64,000 bases of DNA. Source: GWE2-42-39 sp034003625. GTDB taxonomy: Bacteria > Bacteroidota > Bacteroidia > Bacteroidales > Prolixibacteraceae. The translations under genes and the position numbers were made by a program. The notes below the pieces were generated by a model. The model did not search any database. It was not told the DNA's origin and saw only the letters and a program-made list of their open reading frames with translations. The DNA is taken from assembly GCA_034003625.1 (NCBI GenBank), contig JAVEYG010000017.1, positions 31,999-95,998 on the forward strand. Reading direction: 5' to 3'. Positions 18,008-27,352 of the stretch are shown piece by piece. Position 1 is the first letter of the stretch; the number at the start of each line of letters is the position of its first letter.

Positions 18008-19294
18008 CTATCGGCACCCGTAAGGTCCGTGTGCCGATTTTATTGTGAACTGTTCATCTTTGTCGTTGAGCAAAAATACCCGGTATGTGGCCCCGCCTGC
18101 ATCTACCTTTATAACAACATGTCCTCCGTTGCCGGTTAGCTTTTTTACCTGGCCTTCTTCGATATACGCTTTTGTTACATCGGGAATGTTGGTCGGGATA
18201 ATGTGCCTGAGCCCGGGGTTCAGCTTTTTATTTGACATGCTGTTCAACCCCGTGAGGTTCAGGTGTGAATGGTGCCATGTCTGGATGACAATCACCTGCG
18301 GCTTTACATTGTCCAGGAAAGTTTCGTTCATGGCATCAATCCAGGCATGGTGGTTGGCTTCGCATACCTCAACTTCGCCCAATACCTGGCTGACTGGTGT
18401 TTCCACGTCTAACCAGGGATCGGCTTTCAGCGCAATACGCCCGTTAATGTCCCCTCCGTTAAAGTAATCGAATTTCCCGTAGCTGATCCGGATTCCCGCA
18501 CTTACCAGGTTTTCATGAATCTTTCTTCCTTCAGGAAAGAGTTTTTGGGTTTCTTCGTTATTTCCTGTCCACAATTCACCATTCGAGATAATATTCCTGA
18601 CCTCAAATTCTTTATATTTTTCAGGTTGGTGCAACAGTACAAACTGACGGTTGGAACCGGGTTGGAAGCGTTCCATTTGCATCCCTTCATTGGCTGATTT
18701 CCATTCAATAAATTTCCGGTAGTTGTTGAAAACAAGCCCCGCCTGCGGCACCGGGTATTGATATGAAGGCCAGTCGCGGTCAACTAATTTACTGAATTTC
18801 AGCGATTCGCCCACATCAGTAAGGCCGCTCAACAAGTAGCCGCCGCCCTTTGCCGTCTGGGGCGAGTTGTCAGTGGGGCAACCCAGATGATCGGTGTGAA
18901 AATGGGTCAGCAACACGTAATCAATCGCCTTATGGGCTGTGTTTGGCAGACGTTTGTTAATATACCGGGCAATCCGTTCACCCGGACGGCCTGTCTCATC
19001 GGGAAACTCCCGGCTTAACTGGGCATCGGAACGAGGTCCCGCATCGCCCGCATCAATCAGCAGCGTGGTACCATCAGGAAAAACACAAAACACCGATTCT
19101 CCTTTACCCGTGTTGATGTGATGGATTTCCATCTCCCCTTCCACCCAGGCAGGCAGAACATTTCCCGGTTCCTGCGAAAAACCCTGGATACTGATCAGGG
19201 GGAAGCATAAAAAAATAAGCGCCAGGTACACTTCCTGTGCCCATCCCGGAATTTTCGTTGCCTCTAAAAATCTTTTTCTTAACCTTCCTGTCAT
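18008..19294 (-). CDS. Exported MBL-fold metallo-hydrolase (ComEC-C-terminal-like)
   Basis: 428 residues. An N-terminal hydrophobic segment ending in FSQE (about 23-42) indicates export. The metallo-beta-lactamase fold shows LLIDAGDAG near 75 and the dinuclear metal motif HFHTDHLG near 132, with further ligands likely in YFNGGDINGR, NHHAWID and TWHHSHLNL. Proteins of this type resemble the C-terminal hydrolase of ComEC and act on phosphodiesters or similar esters; the substrate here is unknown. It lies downstream of the SusC/SusD genes on the same strand, but two repeats and about 530 bases separate them, so membership in that operon is doubtful. Confidence 0.82.
   Translation of the reverse strand: MTGRLRKRFLEATKIPGWAQEVYLALIFLCFPLISIQGFSQEPGNVLPAWVEGEMEIHHINTGKGESVFCVFPDGTTLLIDAGDAGPRSDAQLSREFPDETGRPGERIARYINKRLPNTAHKAIDYVLLTHFHTDHLGCPTDNSPQTAKGGGYLLSGLTDVGESLKFSKLVDRDWPSYQYPVPQAGLVFNNYRKFIEWKSANEGMQMERFQPGSNRQFVLLHQPEKYKEFEVRNIISNGELWTGNNEETQKLFPEGRKIHENLVSAGIRISYGKFDYFNGGDINGRIALKADPWLDVETPVSQVLGEVEVCEANHHAWIDAMNETFLDNVKPQVIVIQTWHHSHLNLTGLNSMSNKKLNPGLRHIIPTNIPDVTKAYIEEGQVKKLTGNGGHVVIKVDAGGATYRVFLLNDKDEQFTIKSAHGPYGCR
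18010..18043 (+). terminator. Intrinsic terminator of htpG, inside the end of the convergent gene
   Basis: ATCGGCAC at 18010-18017 pairs with GTGCCGAT at 18031-18038 and is followed by TTTATT on the plus strand. The hairpin overlaps the last dozen codons of the MBL-fold gene on the other strand. Confidence 0.65.
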
Positions 19295-19360
19295 AATTTA
19301 TTTGCTTTTTGTTTGTTTTTTGTCCGGTAAAACCGGATAGTGTTGTGCCAACATTATTCT

Positions 19361-19434
19361 GTCATGCTGAACGTAGTGAAGCATCTGTTGTGAATAGCGC
19401 AAAGCGTGAGACCCTTCACTACGTTCAGGGTGAC
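19361..19434. repeat. REP-like inverted repeat
   Basis: GTCATGCTGAACGTAGTGAAG at 19361-19381 is mirrored by CTTCACTACGTTCAGGGTGAC ending at 19434, with one or two mismatches. Palindromic units of this kind are scattered through intergenic regions of many Bacteroidota genomes. Another palindrome of a different type lies 320 bases away. Confidence 0.6.
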
Positions 19435-19459
19435 AACGTACGCCTGACATGACACTGGC

Positions 19460-19726
19460 TTATTTCTTCTCTTCCCCGCACCACAAAAGGTACTGCCTGA
19501 TGCTTCCAAACCCGGTATGCAAGGAATGGTAGGTCCATGCAACCCGCTTCCATCCACGCCGGGTTTTTCGCTGAAGATAATAACTCAGCCCAAGGGTCCT
19601 GAAATGAAAGCCAAACTCAATCCGGGTATTTGTGTCAACCCAGTAATAACAATACCTTCCCATGATGGCATATATCCCTGTTCGGGGTATCCCTGTCATG
19701 TGTACGGTTTGTCCTGTATTCATCAC
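19460..19726 (-). CDS. Possible small protein, 88 aa, unknown
   Basis: An open frame of 88 codons between two palindromic repeats. The sequence is rich in Tyr, Trp and Arg (IYAIMGRYCYYWVDTNTRIE) and has no recognisable domain, signal peptide or membrane segment. It is the only frame of any size in the gap between susD and the MBL gene, but chance is a real alternative. Confidence 0.3.
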   Translation of the reverse strand: MMNTGQTVHMTGIPRTGIYAIMGRYCYYWVDTNTRIEFGFHFRTLGLSYYLQRKTRRGWKRVAWTYHSLHTGFGSIRQYLLWCGEEKK

Positions 19727-19755
19727 TGTGTTTTTAAATGGGTAAAATTTCCAGA

Positions 19756-19815
19756 ATTGGGCTAAAGCCCGTTTGCTTTAGCGAAAGCCACATATCATGC
19801 GGACTTTAGCCCAAT
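19756..19815. repeat. Palindromic intergenic repeat downstream of susD
   Basis: ATTGGGCTAAAGCCCG at 19756-19771 is matched in inverse by CGGACTTTAGCCCAAT at 19800-19815 with a single mismatch. The unit follows the susD stop on the minus strand closely and may double as its terminator. The GGGCTAAAGCCC core is itself palindromic. Confidence 0.6.
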
Positions 19816-19825
19816 AGTCAAATTA

Positions 19826-21457
19826 TCAATAGCCCGGATTTTGAACCAGTTCCGGGTTCACGTCCATTACCGATTGTGGGATCGGCTGTAAATAATTCTT
19901 TGAAGGACTGAATATTACCGTACGAATAGGAATTTTTTCATATACTAAATTCCCGTTCTTTGTTGATATTTTCATCCCCGTGACAGGTATGCTGAAAATC
20001 TGTTCCGCCGTCTTCCAACGGATAATATCAAAGAAATATTTTTGTTCAAATGCCAGCTCCACGCGCCTTTCGTTTCGTATTTTCGACCTCATTTGTTCTT
20101 TGGTCAGACCTGTGGGCAAATCAGGCTGGCCGGCACGTTTGCGTACCTGGTTGACTGCGTCGTAAACGGTTTGATCGGGACCACTTGTTTCATTTTTTGC
20201 CTCAGCATAATTCAGCAAAATTTCGGCATACCGGAAAACGATGAAGTTAGTTCCGTCCAGCATACTGTTGGTTGAATAGATCGTTGAATCCTGTAACTTT
20301 TTAATGAAATAACCGGTGCGCCCCGCATTACCTGATTTATTGGTGACATTAATTTCATTTGCATTGTTGGCGATCCCCAAACGTGTGTAAATTTTCTCGC
20401 CCCGCCAGGTAGACCCATCATAAATAATTGATTCGTAGAACCGGTTGTCGCGATTTTGATACGGATTGTCGGGATTAAACAGCGACGATCCTTCCGCTTC
20501 GGTCAAACCATCTTTGAATTCATAACAATCAATCAGGTTCTGGGTCGGGCAGCATGATCCCCAGCCCGCTCCTTTCTGAACCATTACAGCGCCCCAAAAC
20601 TGGTTGATCCTTTTTCTTTTTACTTCAGGAGCAAACTGGATGTCAAAAATTACTTCCTGGTTATTTTCATTGGCAGCATAAAATAAATCGCCATAATCGG
20701 GGAATAACTTGTAAACGTTCATATCCATGATCTGCTTGTTGGTTGCTGCTGCTTCTGCCCATTTGCCCGCATACAGTTCCATCGAACCTTTTAGCGCCAG
20801 TGCAGCGCCTTTGGTAGCCCGCCCCAAATTGGCGCCGGAAACAGTCTGAGGCAAATCCCCGGCAGCGGCTGTACATTCGGTCTGGATAAATCCGACACAT
20901 TCTTCATAACTGTTTCTCGGATAAAAAATATCTTCCCCTTCCACATCGTTACGCAATACTTTGGTAATAATCGGGACTCCTCCGTATAGTTCAATGAGCG
21001 ACTTATAATAATAGGCTCTCAGAAACCGGGCCTGGGCAAGCAAACCGGTTTTAGTGTCTTCGTCAAATGTTGAAGCCGTCACTTTCTCGATAAACAGGTT
21101 ACATTTCCGGATACTGCGGTACATGTGCCTCCACTGGTTATTGAAGAGGGTATTGGCCGGATTGTAACTGCTGCTATTAAACAGTGAAAAAGAAGGGTTT
21201 CCCGCCGTTGGGCCGTAACATGTGTTATCGGTAAAATTCTCGCACGGGTCGTTACTGATCCCACTTGGAAGATCATTCCCCTGGCTGGTATATGGCCCTG
21301 CATTCAGGTCATTGTAAATGTCGCAAAGAAACATATCGGCATTGATCGGGTTCGAAAAAACTGTTTCGTCCGACAACCTGTTTGAAGGTGTGATTTCTAA
21401 GTTTTCGCAGGAGACGAAAAACAGGAGTATAATGAATAAGAATATGGTTGATTTCAT
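19826..21457 (-). CDS. SusD/RagB family outer-membrane lipoprotein
   Basis: 543 residues. Lipoprotein signal with Cys at about residue 17 (LFFVSCENLE), followed by the SusD family N-terminus (ITPSNRLSDETVFSNPINAD), TPR-like helices (ARFLRAYYYKSLIELYGGVP near 145) and the usual C-terminus ending IPQSVMDVNPELVQNPGY. It caps the SusC barrel outside the cell and selects ligand. It starts 20 bases after the SusC stop. No glycoside hydrolase, sulfatase or peptidase follows, so the ligand could be a glycan or a peptide. Confidence 0.93.
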   Translation of the reverse strand: MKSTIFLFIILLFFVSCENLEITPSNRLSDETVFSNPINADMFLCDIYNDLNAGPYTSQGNDLPSGISNDPCENFTDNTCYGPTAGNPSFSLFNSSSYNPANTLFNNQWRHMYRSIRKCNLFIEKVTASTFDEDTKTGLLAQARFLRAYYYKSLIELYGGVPIITKVLRNDVEGEDIFYPRNSYEECVGFIQTECTAAAGDLPQTVSGANLGRATKGAALALKGSMELYAGKWAEAAATNKQIMDMNVYKLFPDYGDLFYAANENNQEVIFDIQFAPEVKRKRINQFWGAVMVQKGAGWGSCCPTQNLIDCYEFKDGLTEAEGSSLFNPDNPYQNRDNRFYESIIYDGSTWRGEKIYTRLGIANNANEINVTNKSGNAGRTGYFIKKLQDSTIYSTNSMLDGTNFIVFRYAEILLNYAEAKNETSGPDQTVYDAVNQVRKRAGQPDLPTGLTKEQMRSKIRNERRVELAFEQKYFFDIIRWKTAEQIFSIPVTGMKISTKNGNLVYEKIPIRTVIFSPSKNYLQPIPQSVMDVNPELVQNPGY

Positions 21458-21477
21458 ATTTCGTTTAGTTTATGATG

Positions 21478-24400
21478 TTAAAACATTACATTTATCCCAA
21501 AAGCATGCACTTTCTGCTGGAAGTAATACCGGGCGCGGCCATTGGTCAACTCCGGATCGAGGAATTTCACATGACTGAAGGTCAGGACATTTTGGCCCGA
21601 TACATAAACCCGCACCGATTTCAGCCCTATCACTTTCAATACCGACGAAGGCAATGTATATCCCAGTTCAATATTTTTCAGGCGCAAATATGATCCGTTC
21701 CTGATCCAGAAAGAAGATGTTTGCGTATTGTTGGTAATTTGAGTAGGAGTTAAACGGGTAAACTGTGCATCCGGGTTTTCGGGAGTCCAGTAATCAAGTT
21801 GATCTTTGAACATCTTGCCATTGTTGAAAAACGGGACGGTCATTTCACTCTGAAGGAGCACACTTGACCGGCCTGCTCCCTGCCACAGCATTGACAGGTC
21901 AAAAGCCTTCCATGTAATGTTTGAGTTAAGCCCGAAAATCAGTTGTGGAAATAAGGGGTCACCGATCACTGTTTCATCATGTACGTTGATAATACCATCA
22001 GGGCCGGTAATATTTCCATCGGCGTCGGGGGCTCCCGCTAAATCGGCATACTTGATATCCCCTGGCTTAATAGCTCCATAGGAAGGAACCGGCAACCCGG
22101 CTTTCAATGCTCCGTTTTCATCAAAATCATCTAACTGGTACAAACCCAGCGATTGTAAGCCAAACCGGGTATTCAACGGCCTTCCGGTCCTTCTCCTGTT
22201 TGGGTTGTTATAAGTTGATTCTGACTCAAATGTCTCAATCAATTTGTTTTGGGCGTACGAAATGTTAAAGGTTGAGTTCAACCGCAGGTCGTTTGCAAAC
22301 TTTTGCCGATGGGTAATAGTAAAATCAAAACCTCCGTTTTCCATTATACCAGCATTTACCTGCGACAGGCCAATACCGTATTCCATCGAAACAACAGCCT
22401 GAGGGTTCAACAACATGTTCGACCTCTTTTCCTTAAATACGTCGATACTCAAATCGATCTGACCTTTAAAGAGGGTGGCATCCAAACCAATGTCTGCTTT
22501 TTTTGCTGTTTCCCAGGTGATGTTTGAATTGGCCTGGGCGCTCTCGTAAATACCGAGTGCCTGCACCGGATTTGATCCACCAAACACATAACTGTTCCGG
22601 GTTTGGTAGGAAGCCAGGTACTGGAAGGCGCCTCCTGCAAGGTTTCCCGACTCTCCGTACGATGCGCGAAGTTTCAGGTTATCGATCCATGCAAATTTAT
22701 TTTTAATGAAATTTTCTTCGGAAAGTCTCCATGCAACCGATACCGAGGGGAAAAATGCAAACCGTTTTCCCGGTGCAAAGTAATAGTGCCCGTCGTATCG
22801 TCCGGAAAGCTGGAGCAAATATTTATCGGAATATGAATAATCGGCCCGGTAAACCCAGCCCATTTGAGCGGAACGGCCTGAACTCCCGCTATTGTCGAAA
22901 TTATTTTTATCGCCGCTCCCCATTGAAAGTTCATCAAAATAAAGGTCGTAGTTCACGCGTGAAGCCGAAAAATCGTTTGATAACCCATTTTTACCTTCGT
23001 AAACCCCCAGCAGTTTGATGTCGTGTTCTCCAAAAACACGTTCGTAAGTTACGATCCCCTGGACAATCCGTTGATGGTTTTCTGAAAACGATTCGGATAA
23101 GCTGGGTTTTTCAGGTCCCCCACGCTCGGTGACGAACTCTTCCTGGGCATTGAGCTTATAAAAATAGAACGGGATGCTCCAGGTTTTGCCAAAGCTATAT
23201 CCTGTTCCATACCCAAATACGCCCTTCAATGTTAATCCGGGAATAAACGGCACTTTCTGTACTCCCTGTAATCTTACATTCAGCGTGCTGCTCCGTTCGT
23301 TATTGTACCCGCTTTCATAAATAGAGGGTTTAATCCGGTGGGCCGGCAGGCCATTGCTAAATTCAATCGGAAAGATAGGAGGAATGGTCGTCATATCGGT
23401 AAACAACCCATCGCCACCGGCCCCTGCCGGATTTTTATCATTTCGCCGGTTTCCACTGATGTCCAACGACAATGAGGTGGTATTGGTCACATCGGCATCC
23501 ACATTCAGCATGAGGTTGTACCGGTCGTAATTGATTTCTGAAACGACCCCTTCCTGGTACAAATATCCTAAACTACTGTAGAACCGCACTTTTGACGAAC
23601 CTCCGGTAAAGGACAACGTATGTTTCGTAATCGGAGCCCGAAAATTCATGACTTCGTGTACCCAATCGGTATTCGGATAATGATTGGGGTCGCTCCGGTC
23701 TTTAAACTTTTGCAGTTGTTCTTCAGTATAAGTCGGGGCATTACCGATGTTCTGGTTCGCAATGTTCCACTGGGTTGCAAAATCATGCGCATCGAGGAAT
23801 TCGGGCATTACCGTGGGTTGTTGAAAACCGTAATACCCATCGTACTTCATCGACAACTTTCCTTCCTGTCCCCTCTTGGTGGTTATCAGGATAACGCCGT
23901 TTGCACCACCGATTCCATACGGGGCCACAGCGGCGGCATCTTTCAGCACTGTCAGTGATTCCACTTCATCGGGGTTCAGATGAGATATGCTTGCATTGCT
24001 TTGAGGGATACCATCGATCACAATCAAAGCATTTGCATTGCCGGTTGTACCAACGCCGCGGATTCGTAATGTGGCGGCATCGTTCCCCGGTTGTCCGCTG
24101 TTCTGATAAGACAATACGCCGGATAACCGTCCGACCATACTGTTGTTAATATTTGCAACAGGCGAACCGGTCAAATCTTCCCCTTTTATGGCCGAAACAG
24201 CTGCTGTGGAGGTCACTTTCCGCTGGGTGCCATATCCTACGGCTACCACCTCATCAATCCCGATTGTTTCTTCCTGCATCGTCACATTGACTGTAGTTTT
24301 TCCGGCCACTGAAAACTCTTGTACCCTCATTCCTACAAACGAAAAAACAAGTGTGGCATCACCCGGAACATTTGTGAGCGAGAAATTGCCGTTCGTGTCA

Positions 24401-24879
24401 GTAATCGTTCCGTTGGTGGTCCCTTTCACAATGACGGTCACGCCAGGGAGAGGCTGTTTTCCCTGGTCAGTCACTTTTCCGGAAACACTCTTCTGCTGTT
24501 GCACTGCATCGTTCCCTGATAATACGATCTGGCGGTCGACAATGGTATAAGTAACATTCGACCCGCTGAACAACAGATTGAGTACCTCGGCAACATTCTT
24601 GTTTTCGATATTCACATCGACTTTTCTTTCCACGTCAATAATCTTCTTATTGTACAAAAAATAGAAATCCGTTGTTTCTTCAATCCGGTTGAGCACATCT
24701 TCCACTGCAACGCCTTTCATGTTCAGGTTCAGAAGGGTAGTTTGCGAATAACCTTGGGAAGCGGTAAGCTGTCCGAAAGTCGTTAGAATTAATAGCATCA
24801 TTAGTCTCATAGTCAGTAAAATCTTGCGGAGAAAGTATTTTTCAGACTTTCGCCAGTTAAAACACAGTTTTTTTTCCAT
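21478..24879 (-). CDS. SusC/RagA family TonB-linked outer-membrane transporter with STN domain
   Basis: 1133 residues. After a long N-terminal signal (hydrophobic MRLMMLLILTTFG near 25-37) come an STN signalling domain (about 50-118), a carboxypeptidase-like beta-sandwich (about 133-210, VSGKVTDQGKQPLPGVTV), the IDEVVAVGYGTQ segment near 225, the plug (LRIRGVGTTGNANALIVIDG) and a large beta-barrel ending in FGINVMF. The STN domain lets the loaded transporter signal to the FecR protein encoded just upstream, which releases the ECF sigma factor. It is the partner of the SusD gene that follows at 20 bases. Confidence 0.95.
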   Translation of the reverse strand: MEKKLCFNWRKSEKYFLRKILLTMRLMMLLILTTFGQLTASQGYSQTTLLNLNMKGVAVEDVLNRIEETTDFYFLYNKKIIDVERKVDVNIENKNVAEVLNLLFSGSNVTYTIVDRQIVLSGNDAVQQQKSVSGKVTDQGKQPLPGVTVIVKGTTNGTITDTNGNFSLTNVPGDATLVFSFVGMRVQEFSVAGKTTVNVTMQEETIGIDEVVAVGYGTQRKVTSTAAVSAIKGEDLTGSPVANINNSMVGRLSGVLSYQNSGQPGNDAATLRIRGVGTTGNANALIVIDGIPQSNASISHLNPDEVESLTVLKDAAAVAPYGIGGANGVILITTKRGQEGKLSMKYDGYYGFQQPTVMPEFLDAHDFATQWNIANQNIGNAPTYTEEQLQKFKDRSDPNHYPNTDWVHEVMNFRAPITKHTLSFTGGSSKVRFYSSLGYLYQEGVVSEINYDRYNLMLNVDADVTNTTSLSLDISGNRRNDKNPAGAGGDGLFTDMTTIPPIFPIEFSNGLPAHRIKPSIYESGYNNERSSTLNVRLQGVQKVPFIPGLTLKGVFGYGTGYSFGKTWSIPFYFYKLNAQEEFVTERGGPEKPSLSESFSENHQRIVQGIVTYERVFGEHDIKLLGVYEGKNGLSNDFSASRVNYDLYFDELSMGSGDKNNFDNSGSSGRSAQMGWVYRADYSYSDKYLLQLSGRYDGHYYFAPGKRFAFFPSVSVAWRLSEENFIKNKFAWIDNLKLRASYGESGNLAGGAFQYLASYQTRNSYVFGGSNPVQALGIYESAQANSNITWETAKKADIGLDATLFKGQIDLSIDVFKEKRSNMLLNPQAVVSMEYGIGLSQVNAGIMENGGFDFTITHRQKFANDLRLNSTFNISYAQNKLIETFESESTYNNPNRRRTGRPLNTRFGLQSLGLYQLDDFDENGALKAGLPVPSYGAIKPGDIKYADLAGAPDADGNITGPDGIINVHDETVIGDPLFPQLIFGLNSNITWKAFDLSMLWQGAGRSSVLLQSEMTVPFFNNGKMFKDQLDYWTPENPDAQFTRLTPTQITNNTQTSSFWIRNGSYLRLKNIELGYTLPSSVLKVIGLKSVRVYVSGQNVLTFSHVKFLDPELTNGRARYYFQQKVHAFGINVMF

Positions 24880-24955
24880 AGTTTTGTTACGGATTTAGTT
24901 TTACATACGTTAATTAAATCTATTGTTTCCCGTTTCTCAGGCGGGATTCTCAGTC

Positions 24956-24986
24956 CAAAGGGAGGTGGGGCAAACACCTTCCTTTG
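24956..24986. promoter_or_regulatory. Hairpin and short direct repeats between fecR and susC (chromosomal locus)
   Basis: CAAAGGGAGGTG at 24956-24967 pairs with CACCTTCCTTTG at 24975-24986 with one mismatch and a 7-base loop. Next to it, towards susC, TTCTCAG occurs twice (24934-24940 and 24947-24953), a 13-base period. The position between the regulatory gene and the transporter gene suggests an attenuator plus a sigma or regulator site. On the minus strand no T-run follows, so a plain terminator is unlikely. Confidence 0.4.
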
Positions 24987-24999
24987 TTTTTTAGCTTAT

Positions 25000-26055
25000 T
25001 TAAAATCCTTTCTTTTTTAGAATCACTTTTTCTTTTGAATAACTTCCATCAGGTAATATGCCGCGTGGAATTATTTTATACTCTATCGGTGCCGAAATCG
25101 TTAGTAACCCGAGTATCTGAGGGAGGGTTTCATCCCTGAAAGTGGCCTTGTACACATATCCTTTCAGTTCATCGCTCTCCAGTACAAACTCTACATTGAA
25201 CCAACGGCTTAGCTTTCTGGCTACTTCATCCATCGGATCGTCGGCAAACATCAAAACTCCATCTTTCCATGCCGTATATTTTTCCATCGAGACATCATTT
25301 ACAAACAATTTTTTTGAGGAACGTTTAAACAGGGCCTGCTGATTTGGCAATAAGGCACCAAGCTCTTTTTTATTACGGTATTCTCCACTGAACAGCCCTA
25401 CTTTCCCTGTTTTCAGTACTACTCCGGTCATATCCTCGTCCGGATAGTTCGTTACATTAAAGGAAGTTCCGAAAACTTCGACATTAATTGTCCCGGTAAT
25501 TACCACAAACGGAAGTTCAGTATCTTCCGGTACATCGAAGAAGGCCTCTCCCGAAAGGTTTACCTCCCTTGTGCCGTCAAAATTAAGCGGGTAGCTGAGC
25601 CGGCTTTCAGCATTGAGCCACACATGCGTACCATCGGGCAATACCAGTTCCGAGACCATTCCTGTCCCTGTTTTCACTTCCTGCCAGGCTGCTTCTGCAT
25701 GGCCGTTTTTCTGCCCACCAAAGCGGGTAATCGTGAGATAACCTGAATAAACCAGCAGCGGGAGCAACAGAATGGCTGCAATTCGTTGCAGTTTTGGCCA
25801 AAGCAAAGAAGTTTTGGGTTTCATATTCAAGCGACTGTTCACCTGCGACAAAGCCTCCTGCGAATTAAACTGCTCCATTTGTCGGAGTATGGCGCCTGAT
25901 TCCCATACCGCTGCCATCTCGTGAAATGCCTTTTGGTTTTCGGCTGACAGGTTTTTCCAGTCATCAATCGCCTGCCGCTCCTTTTCACTAATTTCTCCTG
26001 AAAAATAACCAGGGAATAAATCTTCTATCTGATTTTGTATTTTTTCCATACCCAT
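25000..26055 (-). CDS. FecR family anti-sigma factor
   Basis: 351 residues. Cytoplasmic N-terminal helical region that would hold the sigma factor, one transmembrane helix near residues 88-108 (AAILLLPLLVYSGYLTI), a periplasmic FecR domain (about 125-225, LVLPDGTHVWLNAESRLSYP, then LSGEAFFDV) and a C-terminal DUF4974-type domain (DEVARKLSRWFNVEF) that contacts the STN domain of SusC. It lies between the sigma gene (86 bases away) and the SusC gene (120 bases away) on the same strand, the standard order for trans-envelope signalling in Bacteroidota. Confidence 0.93.
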   Translation of the reverse strand: MGMEKIQNQIEDLFPGYFSGEISEKERQAIDDWKNLSAENQKAFHEMAAVWESGAILRQMEQFNSQEALSQVNSRLNMKPKTSLLWPKLQRIAAILLLPLLVYSGYLTITRFGGQKNGHAEAAWQEVKTGTGMVSELVLPDGTHVWLNAESRLSYPLNFDGTREVNLSGEAFFDVPEDTELPFVVITGTINVEVFGTSFNVTNYPDEDMTGVVLKTGKVGLFSGEYRNKKELGALLPNQQALFKRSSKKLFVNDVSMEKYTAWKDGVLMFADDPMDEVARKLSRWFNVEFVLESDELKGYVYKATFRDETLPQILGLLTISAPIEYKIIPRGILPDGSYSKEKVILKKKGF

Positions 26056-26141
26056 GTGTATTTATGCAACGGTTGTCCGCACCGGTACATTACAATGACG
26101 ACCGGTACCCCAAAAACACATATACAGAAAGCAGATTTTTT

Positions 26142-26708
26142 TCAGCGAAGAAGCCAAATCAACATCCAGACAGGTAAAAAGTCTTTCAACTCGAACCGCA
26201 ATGTTTTCAGGGACAGGCTGATCTGTAACTCGACAGTGCGTTTCGAAATATTTAATTTTTCTGCAATTTCCTGATTTTTCATTCCTTTGAAGCGGCTCAT
26301 TTCAAAAATCTCGCGGCAGCGGGGCGGAAGTTTCTCCAGTCCGGCGGATATGGCTTCGCGGAGTTCCGTTTCAACATACAAGTCGAAATTATTTTCATCG
26401 GGCAGAGTTCCCGACCGGAGCGCCTCCCGGCCATATTTCTCCTTTACCCTGCTGTGCTTCAAATAATCGAGACATCGGTTCCTGACAGAAGTAAAAAGAT
26501 ATGACCTGACAGAACCGGAAATTACTAACTGACTGCTTTTCAACCAGAGGGAAACAAAAAAATCCTGGACAATATCTTCAACGGTATCCTTTTCCTGAAT
26601 AAATTTCAACGAATAGGTACACAAACCGGAATAATAGTAAGTGAAAATAAAGTCGAATACGATCTTGTCTTTATTCCGTAAACCCGCTATCAGATATTTT
26701 TCATCCAT
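26142..26708 (-). CDS. ECF RNA polymerase sigma factor (FecI-like)
   Basis: 188 residues. Sigma region 2 near 25-85 (EDIVQDFFVSLWLKSSQ) and region 4 near 125-180 (LPPRCREIFEMSRFKGMKNQ, EIAEKLNISKRTVELQIS). Belongs to the Bacteroidetes-type ECF group that pairs with FecR and SusC. It is expected to switch on the SusC/SusD genes when the transporter is loaded. Confidence 0.93.
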   Translation of the reverse strand: MDEKYLIAGLRNKDKIVFDFIFTYYYSGLCTYSLKFIQEKDTVEDIVQDFFVSLWLKSSQLVISGSVRSYLFTSVRNRCLDYLKHSRVKEKYGREALRSGTLPDENNFDLYVETELREAISAGLEKLPPRCREIFEMSRFKGMKNQEIAEKLNISKRTVELQISLSLKTLRFELKDFLPVWMLIWLLR

Positions 26709-26770
26709 TGATCAGTTTTGCTTGTTTTTTCACATCCTGCCTGATATAATGCCACTTCATTTTTCTGTAC

Positions 26771-26778
26771 CAAACATA
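26771..26778 (-). promoter_or_regulatory. Possible -7 element for the ECF sigma gene
   Basis: On the minus strand the sequence reads TATGTTTG, which fits TAnnTTTG, about 60 bases before the sigma start at 26708. A convincing -33 TTTG at the correct distance is not seen. Confidence 0.3.
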
Positions 26779-26833
26779 CACTGGTAATGTAAATTTTCCG
26801 GCTAAAAAAGTATCCTGTACAAAAAAAAAAAAT

Positions 26834-27352
26834 TTAAACCGCCCGTATATCGTTCAGCGGAAGTTCCACCAACGCCGCGAATCCCATTTGTTCGATCTGG
26901 ACAGCCACCTTGTTTTTCCCGTGAATACGTACCAAAACCGCTCTCATGCCAATCATCGGACCAGCCATCACCTCAATTTCCCGGCCCGGTTCCAGTTGTT
27001 CGGTGGTCACCGACACCTCGTGTACATCCTGCTTCAGCATCATTTTCAGGTATTCAATCTGTTGGTCGGGAATGATGGCTGCCGTACCCTGAAAACGGAC
27101 GTAAGTCACCACATAATTCGACCAGAGTACCTTATCGTACTCCTTCCGGCTGATATACACAAACAGGTAGCCGGAAATAAGCGGCACCTCGACCCACTTT
27201 TTGCGGTCGCTCCACTGACGGAGTTTTCGCTGCAGGGGCAGAAAAACCTCAATGCCTTGTTCGCTCAGTTCAGCCTTTGCTTTTTTCTCGGCCCTCGATT
27301 TGGTATACACAGCGTGCCAGTGATAAACCTGTTTCGGAATTATTTTTTCCAT
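26834..27352 (-). CDS. UpxY/RfaH-like transcription antiterminator (NusG family)
   Basis: 172 residues. NusG N-terminal domain (about 10-110: HWHAVYTKSRAEKKAKAEL, VPLISGYLFVYI, the latter typical of the specialised paralogues) and a C-terminal KOW-type domain (PGREIEVMAGPMIGMRAVLV). UpxY proteins travel with RNA polymerase to let it read through long surface-polysaccharide operons. Here the gene is last in a four-gene set, and its ATG lies 13 bases inside the preceding dehydrogenase gene, so it is translationally coupled. UpxY genes usually come first in their operon, which makes this placement unusual. Confidence 0.88.
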   Translation of the reverse strand: MEKIIPKQVYHWHAVYTKSRAEKKAKAELSEQGIEVFLPLQRKLRQWSDRKKWVEVPLISGYLFVYISRKEYDKVLWSNYVVTYVRFQGTAAIIPDQQIEYLKMMLKQDVHEVSVTTEQLEPGREIEVMAGPMIGMRAVLVRIHGKNKVAVQIEQMGFAALVELPLNDIRAV

